This document shows positions 14,219 to 23,102 of a stretch of 37,116 nucleotides of DNA, in pieces. Both the position numbers and the translations under genes were made by a program. This stretch comes from a virus. The notes beneath the pieces were generated by a model. That model made no database searches. It was not told the origin of the DNA and saw nothing but the letters and a program-made list of their open reading frames with translations. Numbering within the stretch: position 1 is the first letter of the stretch; the number at the start of each line of letters is the position of its first letter. The stretch covers positions 1-37,116 of IMG/VR virus record IMGVR_UViG_3300036719_001055. The stretch is one strand, 5' to 3'.

Positions 14219-16009
14219 CTACGGGGTTCCCTTGAGGTAGCGCAGCAGACGCGCAACCTCGCTTCGATCGAGCACGCTGCCTTCCTTGACAGCCTGATTT
14301 TCCAACATGCGGATGAACGCCTGTTCATCCTGCAGCGCCTGCGCCAGCGCGCGGTCCTTGCGCGCATCGACTGCGCCGCGGATGCCGCTGAGCAGGTTGC
14401 GCCCGACAGCCGCACCAGGGCCGCCAACCGCGTCCAGCGCCACGTCCCCAAGGGCGCGCGCAGTGCCGGCCGCGAACTGGTCGCTGGCCGTGTTGCTGCC
14501 GCCGCCGGCGGTGGCCGAGCGCTTGACGCCCTGCACGATGTTCTGACGGCGCAGGGCATCAAGAACGGACTCCAGGCGCTGCCGTGAGGGGTCGGACAGC
14601 AGCGTGGACTTGTCGGGCGCGCGCGCGGCGTCCAGAGCCCGGTTAAGGCCAGCCTCGGTGATCTTGGGGATGTCGCCTGCTGGGTCAGCCGACACGCCGC
14701 GCACCCGGCCGGTAGCCATGTCGTAGTAGGCCTCGCGCACGCGCCCGGCCGCCTTTGCGGCATCTACCGGGCGCTGGTCCTTGGCGTAGCCGGAAATGAC
14801 GTCCTGCCACTTGTTGCCGGTGACGTTGTTCAGGATGCTGTCGACCTCCCGCAGCACGTCAATGGTGGCAGCCGAGTCTCGAGGGACTGCTTGATAGGCG
14901 TTGGGGCTCAGAGAGTTGCCGCGGCCGCTGAGGTTGTGCCGGATCGTTCCCAGGTGCTCAGGGCCGAATGCCGGCCCCAGTCGGTTCATCTCGCTTTCGA
15001 TCGACTGCAGCATCGACAGCACGGCCGGATTGGACGCCTCTGGCGACTGCTTGGCCAGCTCAATGTTGGCGCGGAACTGCGCCAGGTCGTTGCCGAACTG
15101 AGCACGGTCTGCGGCCTGGAATGCTGTCGCTTTGTTGGCCTTGATGTTGGCCTCACGCGCCGCACGTCGCGCCGCCAATTCACCCACCTCTGCGGTCGCT
15201 GCGTCGAACTCGCCGGCCACCGCACGCGCCTGGTTCTGGTCGAAGTCGTACCAGTTGGCGCCGCTGCGAGCGCGCGAGCCAGCCTCTAGGCGCGCCAGCT
15301 CGGGGTTGCTCAAGCGCGCGGACACCGACAGCGGGATGCTGCCGCCAGGCGCCTGCGGGGCCTGCTGCCGCATGGCCTGCAGCGTTTGCTGCAGGACAGC
15401 CTTGCGCTGCGGGCTGGTGGCGCCCTGCGGCACGATGGCCTCGGTCACTTCCTGCACCGCACGCGACTGACCGCGGAAGGGCATCGTGGCCGCGTTAAGC
15501 GCGGACATCGACAAGGGCAGCGCACCGCCAATCGCGCCGCCAAGAATCATGTTGTTGGTGCGAGTTTCACCCTCGCCGCGCGGGACGATCGCACCGTACC
15601 CGGCGCCCGTCGCAGCACCTGCTGCAGCCGTTGCGAGACGGCCGGCACCAGCGGCCACCGGGATGCCCGGGATCGCCAGCGTCGGCACGATGCCGCCAGC
15701 CGCCTGCAGCAAGCCGCCGCCGGTGACGCTGCCGGCCAAGCGCTTGTCCATTTCCCGCTTGCGCGCCACCTCCTGCTCCATGGCGCGCTTCTGGTCCTCG
15801 CTGCCGAACATGTCGGTGTAGAGACCGCGCACGCCAGTTCCCAGGTCGGCCATGCCGGCGCCGATGTTGGCCAGGATCTTGTCGCCGGTGGACATACCTG
15901 CCGTCGGGTCAAAGACCGGCTCAGGCGCGACCGTCACGGGCCCGCGAGCCTTGCGCTCGAGCTCGGCCAGGCGCCGCAGCTGCTCCAGTTCTTGACGCTC
16001 AGACATCAT
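14219..16009 (-). CDS. Large internal virion / DNA ejection-type protein, 596 aa
   Basis: Starts at one of two adjacent ATGs (16009 or 16006); GGAGG lies six bases before the second, so 16006 may be the true start. The N-terminus is a charged helix (ERQELEQLRRLAELERKARG). Residues 95-180 are Gly/Ala-rich and hydrophobic (AGGIVPTLAIPGIPVAAGAG), suited to membrane insertion, and the remainder is helical and charged (QSIESEMNRLG). This plan, together with its position among two similar helical proteins and tail genes, matches podovirus ejection proteins that leave the capsid and line the channel for DNA entry. No specific family recognised. Confidence 0.6.
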   Translation of the reverse strand: MMSERQELEQLRRLAELERKARGPVTVAPEPVFDPTAGMSTGDKILANIGAGMADLGTGVRGLYTDMFGSEDQKRAMEQEVARKREMDKRLAGSVTGGGLLQAAGGIVPTLAIPGIPVAAGAGRLATAAAGAATGAGYGAIVPRGEGETRTNNMILGGAIGGALPLSMSALNAATMPFRGQSRAVQEVTEAIVPQGATSPQRKAVLQQTLQAMRQQAPQAPGGSIPLSVSARLSNPELARLEAGSRARSGANWYDFDQNQARAVAGEFDAATAEVGELAARRAAREANIKANKATAFQAADRAQFGNDLAQFRANIELAKQSPEASNPAVLSMLQSIESEMNRLGPAFGPEHLGTIRHNLSGRGNSLSPNAYQAVPRDSAATIDVLREVDSILNNVTGNKWQDVISGYAKDQRPVDAAKAAGRVREAYYDMATGRVRGVSADPAGDIPKITEAGLNRALDAARAPDKSTLLSDPSRQRLESVLDALRRQNIVQGVKRSATAGGGSNTASDQFAAGTARALGDVALDAVGGPGAAVGRNLLSGIRGAVDARKDRALAQALQDEQAFIRMLENQAVKEGSVLDRSEVARLLRYLKGTP

Positions 16010-17133
16010 TGACCTCCAGCACCTTGGCCAAACCTCTCGCGCAGCCGGCGCAGCTCTGCGCGCTCGGCAGGCGAGAGCTTGTCGTCACCGCCCGCTCCGC
16101 CGCCGGCGCCAACACGCGGCATCATCGGCAGCACATCCTCCACGCGCAGGCCGTTGCGCTCGGCCATGCTTCGATAGGCGGCTGCCAAGTCGTTGCGGCG
16201 CTGATCGGCGCCTGCAAAAAGCTGACCGGCAATCGCCTGCATGCTGCTCAACTGCTCGGGCGTCAGCCGCGCGCCGGTCATCAACTGATCCGGCTTTTGA
16301 ATAAGCCCCTGGAACACGCCGCGGGCGTTGGCAATCAGCGCGTATTCGCTCTCGCGCACGACCGACTCGGGGTCTAGCATCTTGCCGAACGCAAACACCA
16401 GCGCGACCTGCTTTGTCGGGTTCTGCTTGATGTCGGGATCTGTCAACAGCGTCATCACCGTCTCGGCGTGACGCACGCCCTCGCCGATCTTGTCGGCCTT
16501 CTTGCCGTACTCGTTGCGCAGCGTGGTCGCCCGAGTGAAGTTGCGGTTCTCGTTGGTGTTGCCGGCGATAACGCCTTGCAGTGCTAGGCCTTGCTCTCGA
16601 AAATCGTTGGAGATCTGCTGCTGGCGCAGCCTGTCCTGACGATCGCGCTCCTCCCGCTCCTGCCGATCAATCGCGCCCTGCATGGTGGTGGCCTGGCGCT
16701 CAAGTGATGCGCGCCGCGCATCACGCGAAGCGAACGGGTCCTTGATGTACTGGCCATCGGGCGTGAGCATGCCGGCGCCGAGCTTCATCGGTTCAGACGC
16801 AGCCGCAGCGCGCTTTAGGAACTGCGCCTGCACAGGCTGGAAGTTCTCGCCGGCGTACTGAGCCGCCAGCGCGTTGAGCATGGCCTGCTCGCCCGCCTGG
16901 CCCTGCTGCTTGGCGAAAGCCTGCAGCGCTGACGTGTCGACCTCCTGGCCCTCGATCTTGTCGAGCTCGTCGTACACCTTGCCCAGCCGCTGACGCATGC
17001 TCATGGGCAGCGCCTGGCCAGGCTGCACGCTGTTGGACAACGTGCCGCCAGGCGACACCAGCGAGCTCATGGCCATCGGCAGCATGGCCCGCTTGCGGCG
17101 CTCGACGTCCTCGGAAAAAGTCAGCGGATCCAT
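16006..17133 (-). CDS. Internal virion / ejection-type protein, 375 aa, coiled coil
   Basis: An all-helical protein opening MDPLTFSEDVERRKRAML. The middle is a long Arg/Gln/Glu-rich coiled coil (about 150-190, QATTMQGAIDRQEREERDRQ). A conserved-looking part follows (KQVALVFAFGKMLDPESVVR), which is reminiscent of segments in other phage structural proteins near the ejection genes. A Gly-rich linker and a final charged helix (SPAERAELRRLRERFG) close it. The stop overlaps the next start. Assignment as a virion-internal protein rests on composition and neighbourhood. Confidence 0.6.
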   Translation of the reverse strand: MDPLTFSEDVERRKRAMLPMAMSSLVSPGGTLSNSVQPGQALPMSMRQRLGKVYDELDKIEGQEVDTSALQAFAKQQGQAGEQAMLNALAAQYAGENFQPVQAQFLKRAAAASEPMKLGAGMLTPDGQYIKDPFASRDARRASLERQATTMQGAIDRQEREERDRQDRLRQQQISNDFREQGLALQGVIAGNTNENRNFTRATTLRNEYGKKADKIGEGVRHAETVMTLLTDPDIKQNPTKQVALVFAFGKMLDPESVVRESEYALIANARGVFQGLIQKPDQLMTGARLTPEQLSSMQAIAGQLFAGADQRRNDLAAAYRSMAERNGLRVEDVLPMMPRVGAGGGAGGDDKLSPAERAELRRLRERFGQGAGGQ

Positions 17134-17135
17134 GA

Positions 17136-17489
17136 TCAGTACCCCGCAAGAGGATCGCGGTCGCCGTAATCCATGACGCCGGTGCCGGTGATGCCCTGAC
17201 GCCGGCGGCGCATGTCCTCCAGCGCGCGGCGCTGGCGCTCGTTCATGCCGGCCATGCCAGCGTCCACGCCCTTCTGCTGCTGCCCGGCCATGTAGGCCGT
17301 GCCCATCTGTGCGATCGCGTTGGCGATGCCGGGCGCGACGTAGTGCTTGCCCACCATCTGGCCCTGCATCGGCGTCATGGCCTGGCCGCGCAGCGCGTCG
17401 ACCATGGCCTGCTTGCGACGCATCTCGTCCTGCTCAGGGCGCATGGCGCCCATCTCCAGCAGGTAGTCGAACATCAGGTTGTCGTTCAT
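17136..17489 (-). CDS. Small Met/Gln-rich virion-region protein, 117 aa
   Basis: Begins MNDNLMFDYLLEMGAMRPEQ and is unusually rich in Met and Gln (MTPMQGQMVGKHYVAPG), with a helical, basic second half (MNERQRRALEDMRRRRQG). The start overlaps the stop of the upstream gene (TAATG). It shares its Met/Gln-rich helical style with the neighbouring internal virion proteins and is likely part of the same assembly. No family recognised. Confidence 0.65.
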   Translation of the reverse strand: MNDNLMFDYLLEMGAMRPEQDEMRRKQAMVDALRGQAMTPMQGQMVGKHYVAPGIANAIAQMGTAYMAGQQQKGVDAGMAGMNERQRRALEDMRRRRQGITGTGVMDYGDRDPLAGY

Positions 17490-19300
17490 TACAGGCCTCC
17501 AAGCTCGCTGTAGTTCACCATCAGGTAGCCGTTGGCGTGTCGCTTGACCAGGTCAGGGCGCACGCGCTCCACCTCTTGTGCAATCACACCGCGTTGCGGC
17601 ATTCCCATCATCGTGTAGTCGTAAATGCCCACGCCGATCGCGTGCGTGCCCACCCGCTTGATGCCTGACTTCAGGCGCCGGTCGGAGAACATGAACGCGG
17701 CCGAGCCGAGCTGCGCACCGGCGCCAAGCAGATTGCCGAACCCAGCCTGCTGGGCGTTGTAGGCGCCCAGAGCGGAGTCGTAACCCATCTGCGTGGCGCC
17801 CAGGATGTTGGGCGTCTCTGAACGCTGCGCGGCCGCGAACGACGGCATGTTGGGCATGTTGACCTGCTGGCCCGACAGCAGCGCGTTCATCTCGTTCAGA
17901 GACATGCCGCGACGCTGCATCTGCTCGGCGATCGCCTGCTGGCGCAGACGGTTGCGCGAGTCGGCGAACTGCTGGTTGAGTCCGAACTGCTGCGCGGCAG
18001 CCTGGTTCTGCGCCTGCATGCGGGCGATGTCGAGCGCGGACGCCTGGCCCAGGGCCTGGTTGCCGAACTGACGCGCCTGCAGGTCCTGGTTGAACGCCTG
18101 ACCGGCCGCCTGATTGGCGAGGTTGGCCTGGCCCATCATCTGGTTGTAGGCCTGGTTCTGCGCTTGGTTGCCGAAGTTGAACGCGCCCAGCGTCTGGCCA
18201 TAGGCCTGATTGATCGCTTGGTTGTTCAGGTTGGCGTTGGTGACGTTCTGCTGGAACTGCTGACCCAGCGCCTGGTTGCCGGCCTGCTGGGCCTGCATCG
18301 CCTGGTTGAACGCCTGCCCCGTGGCCTGGTTGGCGAACTGGTTTGCAGATAACCCCTGGTTGAACGCCTGGTTCGCGGCCTGGTTGAAGAAGTTGCCGCC
18401 AGTGACGTCCTCGTTGAACGCCTGCTGCCGCGCACCCATCTGCATGCCGAACAGTCGCTGCGCCTCGGCGCCCGACTGGTCCAGCGCGTTGAAGCGCTCA
18501 GCGGCCTGGCGCTGGTTCAGCTCGTCCAGCGCGCGCTTGTAGCCTTCGCTGCCCAAGTCGAAGCCCTGGTTGGCCAGGCGCGTCTCGAGCTGCTGGCGCT
18601 GGTAGTCGTGCACCGGCTGCATGCGCGTCATCAGCTGCGTGGCCACCTGATCGCGGAAGCCGCCGTCGATCTGCGGCAGCATCGGGTTGTCGCCGGTGGC
18701 CAGCGAGCGCTGCAGAGACTCGGTGCCGGTGCCGCGAGTCAGGTCACCCGTCATGCCGTTGAAGCCGGTGTTCAGCGGTTGCTGGCTCACGCCGTAATTC
18801 AAGCCGCCGGTCATTGGCGACATGCCCATCTGCGGGCCGGCAAAGTTGAAGCCGCTCACCACGTTGTTGGCGCGCGAGTCAACACCCGTCTGCAGGCCGC
18901 GGGCATAGTCGCCCACGTTCGTTTGCAAGTTGCCAACCGGGTTGGCCTCGGCCATCTGCGGCAGGTTGGCGTAGTCGAACGGCCGCTGATACTCGCTGGC
19001 CACGCGGTCCATGAAGTTGCCGGCCAGCTGCGAGCGGTCGTTCTGCAGACCGATCTGAGCATTCAGCGCAGACTGGAGCGCGGGCGCCAGGGTGTTGTTC
19101 TGCGTCCAGGACGTGACCTGCTGACCCGTGGCCGGGTCAATCTGCGAACTCGTCTGCCAGGACTGCGAACCGAACGGCGTGTTGATCGTCGGCCGGTTGG
19201 CAAAATTCTGGATGTTGGTCAGCTCTTTAGAAGCTGCCGCTTGCGTGTTAGCCGCACCGATGTAATCAGGTGGTGGAGGTGCTGATCCCTTGCCGCCCAT
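17489..19300 (-). CDS. Asn/Gln-repeat virion protein with C-terminal peptidase S74 chaperone domain
   Basis: ATG 19300 has AAGGAG seven bases upstream and begins MGGKGSAPPPPDYIGAAN, giving 603 residues. The middle (about 300-470) is a long run of short Asn/Gln/Ala repeats such as NQAANQAFNQ and NQATGQAFNQ. The last 65 residues carry the intramolecular chaperone signature of peptidase S74: SDRRLKSGIKRVGTH, then GVIAQEVERVRPD and a final GYLMVNYSELGGL. In fibres and spikes this domain folds the trimer and then cuts itself off, at the Ser of the SDRRLK motif. Here it ends a protein placed with the ejection-type proteins. Whether it is a tail needle, fibre or internal protein is open. Confidence 0.75.
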   Translation of the reverse strand: MGGKGSAPPPPDYIGAANTQAAASKELTNIQNFANRPTINTPFGSQSWQTSSQIDPATGQQVTSWTQNNTLAPALQSALNAQIGLQNDRSQLAGNFMDRVASEYQRPFDYANLPQMAEANPVGNLQTNVGDYARGLQTGVDSRANNVVSGFNFAGPQMGMSPMTGGLNYGVSQQPLNTGFNGMTGDLTRGTGTESLQRSLATGDNPMLPQIDGGFRDQVATQLMTRMQPVHDYQRQQLETRLANQGFDLGSEGYKRALDELNQRQAAERFNALDQSGAEAQRLFGMQMGARQQAFNEDVTGGNFFNQAANQAFNQGLSANQFANQATGQAFNQAMQAQQAGNQALGQQFQQNVTNANLNNQAINQAYGQTLGAFNFGNQAQNQAYNQMMGQANLANQAAGQAFNQDLQARQFGNQALGQASALDIARMQAQNQAAAQQFGLNQQFADSRNRLRQQAIAEQMQRRGMSLNEMNALLSGQQVNMPNMPSFAAAQRSETPNILGATQMGYDSALGAYNAQQAGFGNLLGAGAQLGSAAFMFSDRRLKSGIKRVGTHAIGVGIYDYTMMGMPQRGVIAQEVERVRPDLVKRHANGYLMVNYSELGGL

Positions 19301-19706
19301 GAGCGTTCTCCTTGATCCAGCGGCACTCGTCGTGTCGCATTTCAAACATTACGCAGTCAACCGTCTCAGCGATCCTGCGGAATCCCAACTTGTCATTCAT
19401 CCGCAGCGCGTCGTCGAGGTTCTTGGGCGTCAAGCCGTAGATGGCCTCCATGCCGCATTTTACGAATGGATACTCGAAGGCTGCGCGCCACAGGTGCCTG
19501 TTCAGCCCATGCGGACCGTCAAACGCCACGTGAATCCAGCAGGCCGACAGCGTCCAGGCGTTAAAACCGACCGCGCAGGCGATCGTCCCGTCATCTCGCA
19601 TGGACGCAATCGTGCGCAGGTCGCTGCTCCAGGGCAGCCGCGTGCGCCGATTCATCCACTCCCAGACGACCGGGTACTCGCCAGGTTGGTCGGTCACCAG
19701 CTTCAT
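19266..19706 (-). CDS. GNAT-like N-acetyltransferase, 146 aa
   Basis: The core has the N-acyltransferase look: strand IACAVGFNAWTLSACWIHVA, a helix (HLWRAAFEYPFVKCG), strand MEAIYGLTPKNLDDALRMND and then KLGFRRIAETVDCVMFEMR, matching the Asn-helix and GF turn after the acetyl-CoA site. It ends in an unusual polar tail. It overlaps the following gene by 35 bases and the preceding one by four. Such genes occur within structural clusters of other podoviruses; substrate unknown, perhaps a virion or host protein. Confidence 0.65.
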   Translation of the reverse strand: MKLVTDQPGEYPVVWEWMNRRTRLPWSSDLRTIASMRDDGTIACAVGFNAWTLSACWIHVAFDGPHGLNRHLWRAAFEYPFVKCGMEAIYGLTPKNLDDALRMNDKLGFRRIAETVDCVMFEMRHDECRWIKENAHGRQGISTSTT

Positions 19707-20719
19707 AGGTATGCGTACTCCGTGTCGCCGAACTTCTCCTGCAACTTGCGCTCGGCGTCCTTGGCAAACGCGAGCATGTCGAGCTCGTCGATCAGCGCGT
19801 TGATGTCGACGATCTCCTCGCGCACGGGGTCTTGGTCCGACATCAGCACGCCAAAGCTGTATTGGTCGCTCTGCAAGTCCGAACCGTTGACGTCGTCGGA
19901 CGAGCCGGGATCGTCGACGTCGTCCATCAGGACGCCGAAGCTGTACAAGTCACTGGCCAAGTCCGCGCCGTTGACGTCGTCCCCAGATCCGGCGTCGTTG
20001 GCGTCGTCCATGAGGACGCCAAACGTGTAGTTGTCGCTGGCAAGGTCCGAGCCGTTGACGTCGTCAACGGCACCTAGCGTGTCGTCGTCCATGTCGGACA
20101 GCAGCACGCCAAACGTGCCGTTGCCGTCGCCCGCAACTAGGTTTTCACCACCTTCGCCCCAATAGCTGGCGTCAGTCTTGGTGCCGCCATTCGTCAAGGT
20201 TGGCGGAAGCGGACGCGGCGGCGGAGGCGGGGGCGGGTCCGGTGGCAAATCCGGCGGCAGCTCAGGCGGCGGCTCAGGCGGCGGCTCAGGCGGCGGCTCA
20301 GGCGGCGGCTCGGGAGGCGGCTCGGGAGGAGGCTCGGGAGGAGGCGGCGGGGGCGGTGGGGGCGGCGGATCTGCCGGCGGTACGGGCGGCACATCAACGT
20401 CCGAAATTACCGCGTCATCCAGCATCACAAGTGCATCCAGCTTGGGCAAAGGCCGTGGCGCGGGGGGCACCATGGGTGCAGGTGCCGGAGCTGGTGCAGG
20501 TGCCGGCGCGAGCGGCTGCGGGATCACCGGACGCGGCGCAGCGGGCGCCATGCTGACAGGAGTGTGGGCGGCGAACTTCTGACGCACGAACGGCGCCAAC
20601 GCCATTCCGTTCTGCGGGTTGTCGTAGAACCGAATGCCGGGGTTAGAAAGGCCTGGCGCGGACGTGCTGCGCAGGGCCTCAATGAGTGCGCTCGTCGGCG
20701 CTGCAGGTGCTGTTGCCAT
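19703..20719 (-). CDS. Proline-rich protein with acidic 28-residue repeats, 338 aa
   Basis: ATG 20719 overlaps the previous stop (ATGA). After a helical start and an Ala/Pro linker comes a long run of PPPE units coded by 12-base repeats, then three near-identical acidic units of 28-30 residues with the pattern [ST]FGVLMDD-DD-DDVNGSDLASDxY plus a fourth degenerate SFGVLMSDQDP, and finally a helix (ALIDELDMLAFAKDAERKLQ). The DVNGSD core resembles calcium-binding loops of EF-hand/dockerin type, which is inference. It lies between the tail nozzle protein and the GNAT gene, so a virion role is likely. Family not recognised. Confidence 0.7.
   Translation of the reverse strand: MATAPAAPTSALIEALRSTSAPGLSNPGIRFYDNPQNGMALAPFVRQKFAAHTPVSMAPAAPRPVIPQPLAPAPAPAPAPAPMVPPAPRPLPKLDALVMLDDAVISDVDVPPVPPADPPPPPPPPPPPEPPPEPPPEPPPEPPPEPPPEPPPELPPDLPPDPPPPPPPRPLPPTLTNGGTKTDASYWGEGGENLVAGDGNGTFGVLLSDMDDDTLGAVDDVNGSDLASDNYTFGVLMDDANDAGSGDDVNGADLASDLYSFGVLMDDVDDPGSSDDVNGSDLQSDQYSFGVLMSDQDPVREEIVDINALIDELDMLAFAKDAERKLQEKFGDTEYAYL
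19841..20124 (-). repeat. Tandem repeats (84, 84, 90 bases) coding acidic FGVL units
   Basis: Units begin at about 19841, 19925, 20009 and 20099 on the plus strand, each opening with a CATCAG-like start followed by (G/C)ACGCC(A/G)AA. They encode the acidic repeats of the proline-rich protein. The copies differ mainly at third codon positions, so the protein pattern is kept. Confidence 0.85.
20252..20346 (-). repeat. 12-base tandem repeat coding Pro-Pro-Pro-Glu
   Basis: GGCGGCTCAGGC on the plus strand is repeated about seven times with small drift (GGAGGCTCGGGA). On the coding strand this gives PPPE units, a stiff extended linker. Confidence 0.9.
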
Positions 20720-22335
20720 CACATCACTCCACCGATCTCAGTCATCACATGCGCAGCCGTGAACACGGTCTGCGGCAGGCCGCGCACCTTCATGCACAGC
20801 GAACCGTAGTAGCCCAGGCCGGTGGTGCCGGCCCAACCTTGGTAGGTGTTCTGCCCTGCCCATGTGGCCACGTTCCACACCGCTGCATCCCACAGGCCCG
20901 TGTCGTCGCCGGTGTAGAACGGCGAGCCGCCGATTGGCGTGAGCTGGAACTGCGTGTTGATCTGCACCTTGATTGAAGGCGCCGACAGCGCGATGAAGAT
21001 GGGACGCACCATGCCAAACTTCTTGTTCTGCGCGGGCGTGCCGAAGTGCGTGAACGCGCCCTGCATCTCGCCTTCAACGTAGTTGCCGCCGGCGCCGACA
21101 GAGTCGACAGCATCACGGTCGCCGTATAAGCCCTTGCAGGTCAGGCCGTCGTCGGTGCCGAAGTAGAGCTCGCCATCGATCACGGTCGCGCACCGCATTG
21201 GCATGCCCTCAAAGTCACACCAGGCGCCCGTGGTGACGTTCATCGCAAATTGGCGATACGTGCCGCCATCGTTAGGCAGCTTGATCACCAGCACCTCGGA
21301 CGACGGCACCACGAACACGTTGAAGAACTTCTCGTTGCGCAGCTTGCGCACGAGCGGTGCGAACACCGACTGGATCTTGGACGCTGGGCCGCCGGCCTGA
21401 ACGTCCTGCGAATACTGGCCAGTGATGAGGCGCGACATCGGCACTAGGCCGAGCTCGCTGACGATCATCACGTCGCCGCCGAACGGCGTGAAATATGTTC
21501 CGTGCCGCGGAACAGGGCCCACGTACCAGACACCCTTGAGGTTGAACGTCGATGCGTTGGTAGGGTCAGTGCCCTCCCACACACCGATGTCGCCCTCAGT
21601 GCCAACCGCGACCAGGAAGTCGTCAACGCTGAAGCCGGCGTCGATTGTCCAGTTGAACAGCGCCGAGATGTAGCCGCCGTTGCGCAAGATCGAGCCCATG
21701 GGCAGCGGATCCGCGTGCCCCTGAATGTCGTTCACGTTGCGCATGTAGTACACACGCGAGTCGCCCTCAACCGTGAACCAGATGCGCCGCTTCCACACGG
21801 CAACGGTGCGCACGCTGGTCGACAGTCCCACCGTCGATGCAGTGCGGTCAACCCAGCCGCCGGTGGCGTCGTAGGTCCAGTACCCAGCACCAGGCGAGAC
21901 GGCCAGCAGGTAGGTGCCGGCGGCCGTGGAAAACTGCGTCGTCCACCACTCGTCATCGGTGCTGCCGGTGCCGCTCGGGGTCATGTCGACGGGCGCGCCG
22001 CCCGACGTGACGTCGTAAATTTTTCCATTGGTGGCCATGAACACGCGGTTGTCAGCCGGGTCCGGTGCCGTGTAGCTGAAGATCGACTCCACCGACTGCG
22101 CAACGCTGGCGACTTCCACCGCGCTCGCGTAGGCCTGCCAGCCCTTGCGCAGCTCCACGCCCTGCTGGCGCGGGATGAAGTTGGTCAACACCAGCGCATC
22201 GGTGGGCTGCATTGCGCTGATCGGGTCGCGGTAGTTCAGCCCGCCAGTAGGCGCGGGGATGACGGCGACCTGCGCTGTCTGCGCGGCGGCCGCCCTTCGC
22301 GGCGTCTTGAAGGGTTTGACCGGGATCAGCGGCAT
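20719..22335 (-). CDS. Tail nozzle / stabilisation protein (tail tubular B-like), 538 aa
   Basis: A beta-rich protein with repeated blade-like segments (NRVFMATNGKIYDVTSG, GTYLLAVSPGAGYWTYD, RRIWFTVEGDSRVYYM, ELYFGTDDGLTCKGLYGD), as in the propeller-like nozzle or P22 gp10-type stabilisation proteins of short-tailed phages. The opening PAPTGGLNYRDPISAMQPTD is typical of that family. It follows the adaptor gene by three bases. It would close the tail tube below the adaptor ring. The assignment is by pattern and order; the family's exact name is less sure. Confidence 0.78.
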   Translation of the reverse strand: MPLIPVKPFKTPRRAAAAQTAQVAVIPAPTGGLNYRDPISAMQPTDALVLTNFIPRQQGVELRKGWQAYASAVEVASVAQSVESIFSYTAPDPADNRVFMATNGKIYDVTSGGAPVDMTPSGTGSTDDEWWTTQFSTAAGTYLLAVSPGAGYWTYDATGGWVDRTASTVGLSTSVRTVAVWKRRIWFTVEGDSRVYYMRNVNDIQGHADPLPMGSILRNGGYISALFNWTIDAGFSVDDFLVAVGTEGDIGVWEGTDPTNASTFNLKGVWYVGPVPRHGTYFTPFGGDVMIVSELGLVPMSRLITGQYSQDVQAGGPASKIQSVFAPLVRKLRNEKFFNVFVVPSSEVLVIKLPNDGGTYRQFAMNVTTGAWCDFEGMPMRCATVIDGELYFGTDDGLTCKGLYGDRDAVDSVGAGGNYVEGEMQGAFTHFGTPAQNKKFGMVRPIFIALSAPSIKVQINTQFQLTPIGGSPFYTGDDTGLWDAAVWNVATWAGQNTYQGWAGTTGLGYYGSLCMKVRGLPQTVFTAAHVMTEIGGVM

Positions 22336-22338
22336 GGT

Positions 22339-23088
22339 TTACGCCCCCATGCCCGTGTCGGGCGTATTGATCAGCGGCTGGATGTACGGGAAGCGGAAGT
22401 CGCGCGCCATGGTCAACACCGGCGCGCCCTTCTCGGAATTCTTGCGGTTCTCGAACGCGATGTTGAAGTCGCGCATCGCGGCACTGCTGTCCAGGCCCTT
22501 CATCTCGAGCCACTTGACTCGTGTGTACAACGTGATGACAGTCGCATCGAGCAGCGACACGTCGCCGTTCTGCGTCATCCGGTTTTTGAACAGCGTCGGA
22601 TCGTTCTGATCGCGCACCCAGCCGGCCGAGACGTAGAACACGTTCATCGTCTGCGGCGAGTTGGGCGGCGCCAGCACGTAGATCTTGTTGTCGCGGACCT
22701 GCCAGTAGAACGACAGCGTCGGCAGCGTCGTGCGGATCAGCAGCTGCTGCCACATCTGCGCCGACACCGGGCCCAGCGAAGGGAACTGCGTCGTCGCGTT
22801 CCAGTTGGTTTGGTCGATCCAGCGGTACAGGTCATCCGGCAGGGCAAAGCCCTTTTCCTTCTGACCGTTGGTGTCCGACTGGATGGGGATCTGGTAGTTC
22901 TTGACTAGCTCCTGCCACTCGAACATCGACAGCAGCTCGTTGCCGGCCATGTTGGCCGCCTGAACCATCTGCTGGACCGCGGGGTCCTCCGAGCCGGCAG
23001 GATCTGCAGGGACGGGGTAGGCCACCATCCCGGCCACGTTTTGCACGATGGCCGAGAGGGTCGATTCGTTGACGATCTGGAAGGCCAT
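22339..23088 (-). CDS. Head-tail adaptor (tail tubular A / gp4-like), 249 aa
   Basis: ATG 23088 is preceded by GGAGG at a spacing of six. The protein is helical at both ends and has a central part rich in aromatic residues (FALPDDLYRWIDQTNW, then FYWQVRDNKIYVLAPP), with a pattern familiar from podovirus tail adaptor proteins that form the ring under the portal. It lies immediately before the nozzle protein in the transcript, the usual order. No catalytic motifs are seen. Confidence 0.75.
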   Translation of the reverse strand: MAFQIVNESTLSAIVQNVAGMVAYPVPADPAGSEDPAVQQMVQAANMAGNELLSMFEWQELVKNYQIPIQSDTNGQKEKGFALPDDLYRWIDQTNWNATTQFPSLGPVSAQMWQQLLIRTTLPTLSFYWQVRDNKIYVLAPPNSPQTMNVFYVSAGWVRDQNDPTLFKNRMTQNGDVSLLDATVITLYTRVKWLEMKGLDSSAAMRDFNIAFENRKNSEKGAPVLTMARDFRFPYIQPLINTPDTGMGA

Positions 23089-23102
23089 CCCCGTCCTCCG
23101 GT

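Noticed and set aside
20178-20582. Plus-strand frame coding a Gly/Ser repeat protein opposite the proline-rich gene.
   Set aside because: It is the complement of the PPPE repeats; no ribosome site and wrong strand for the operon.
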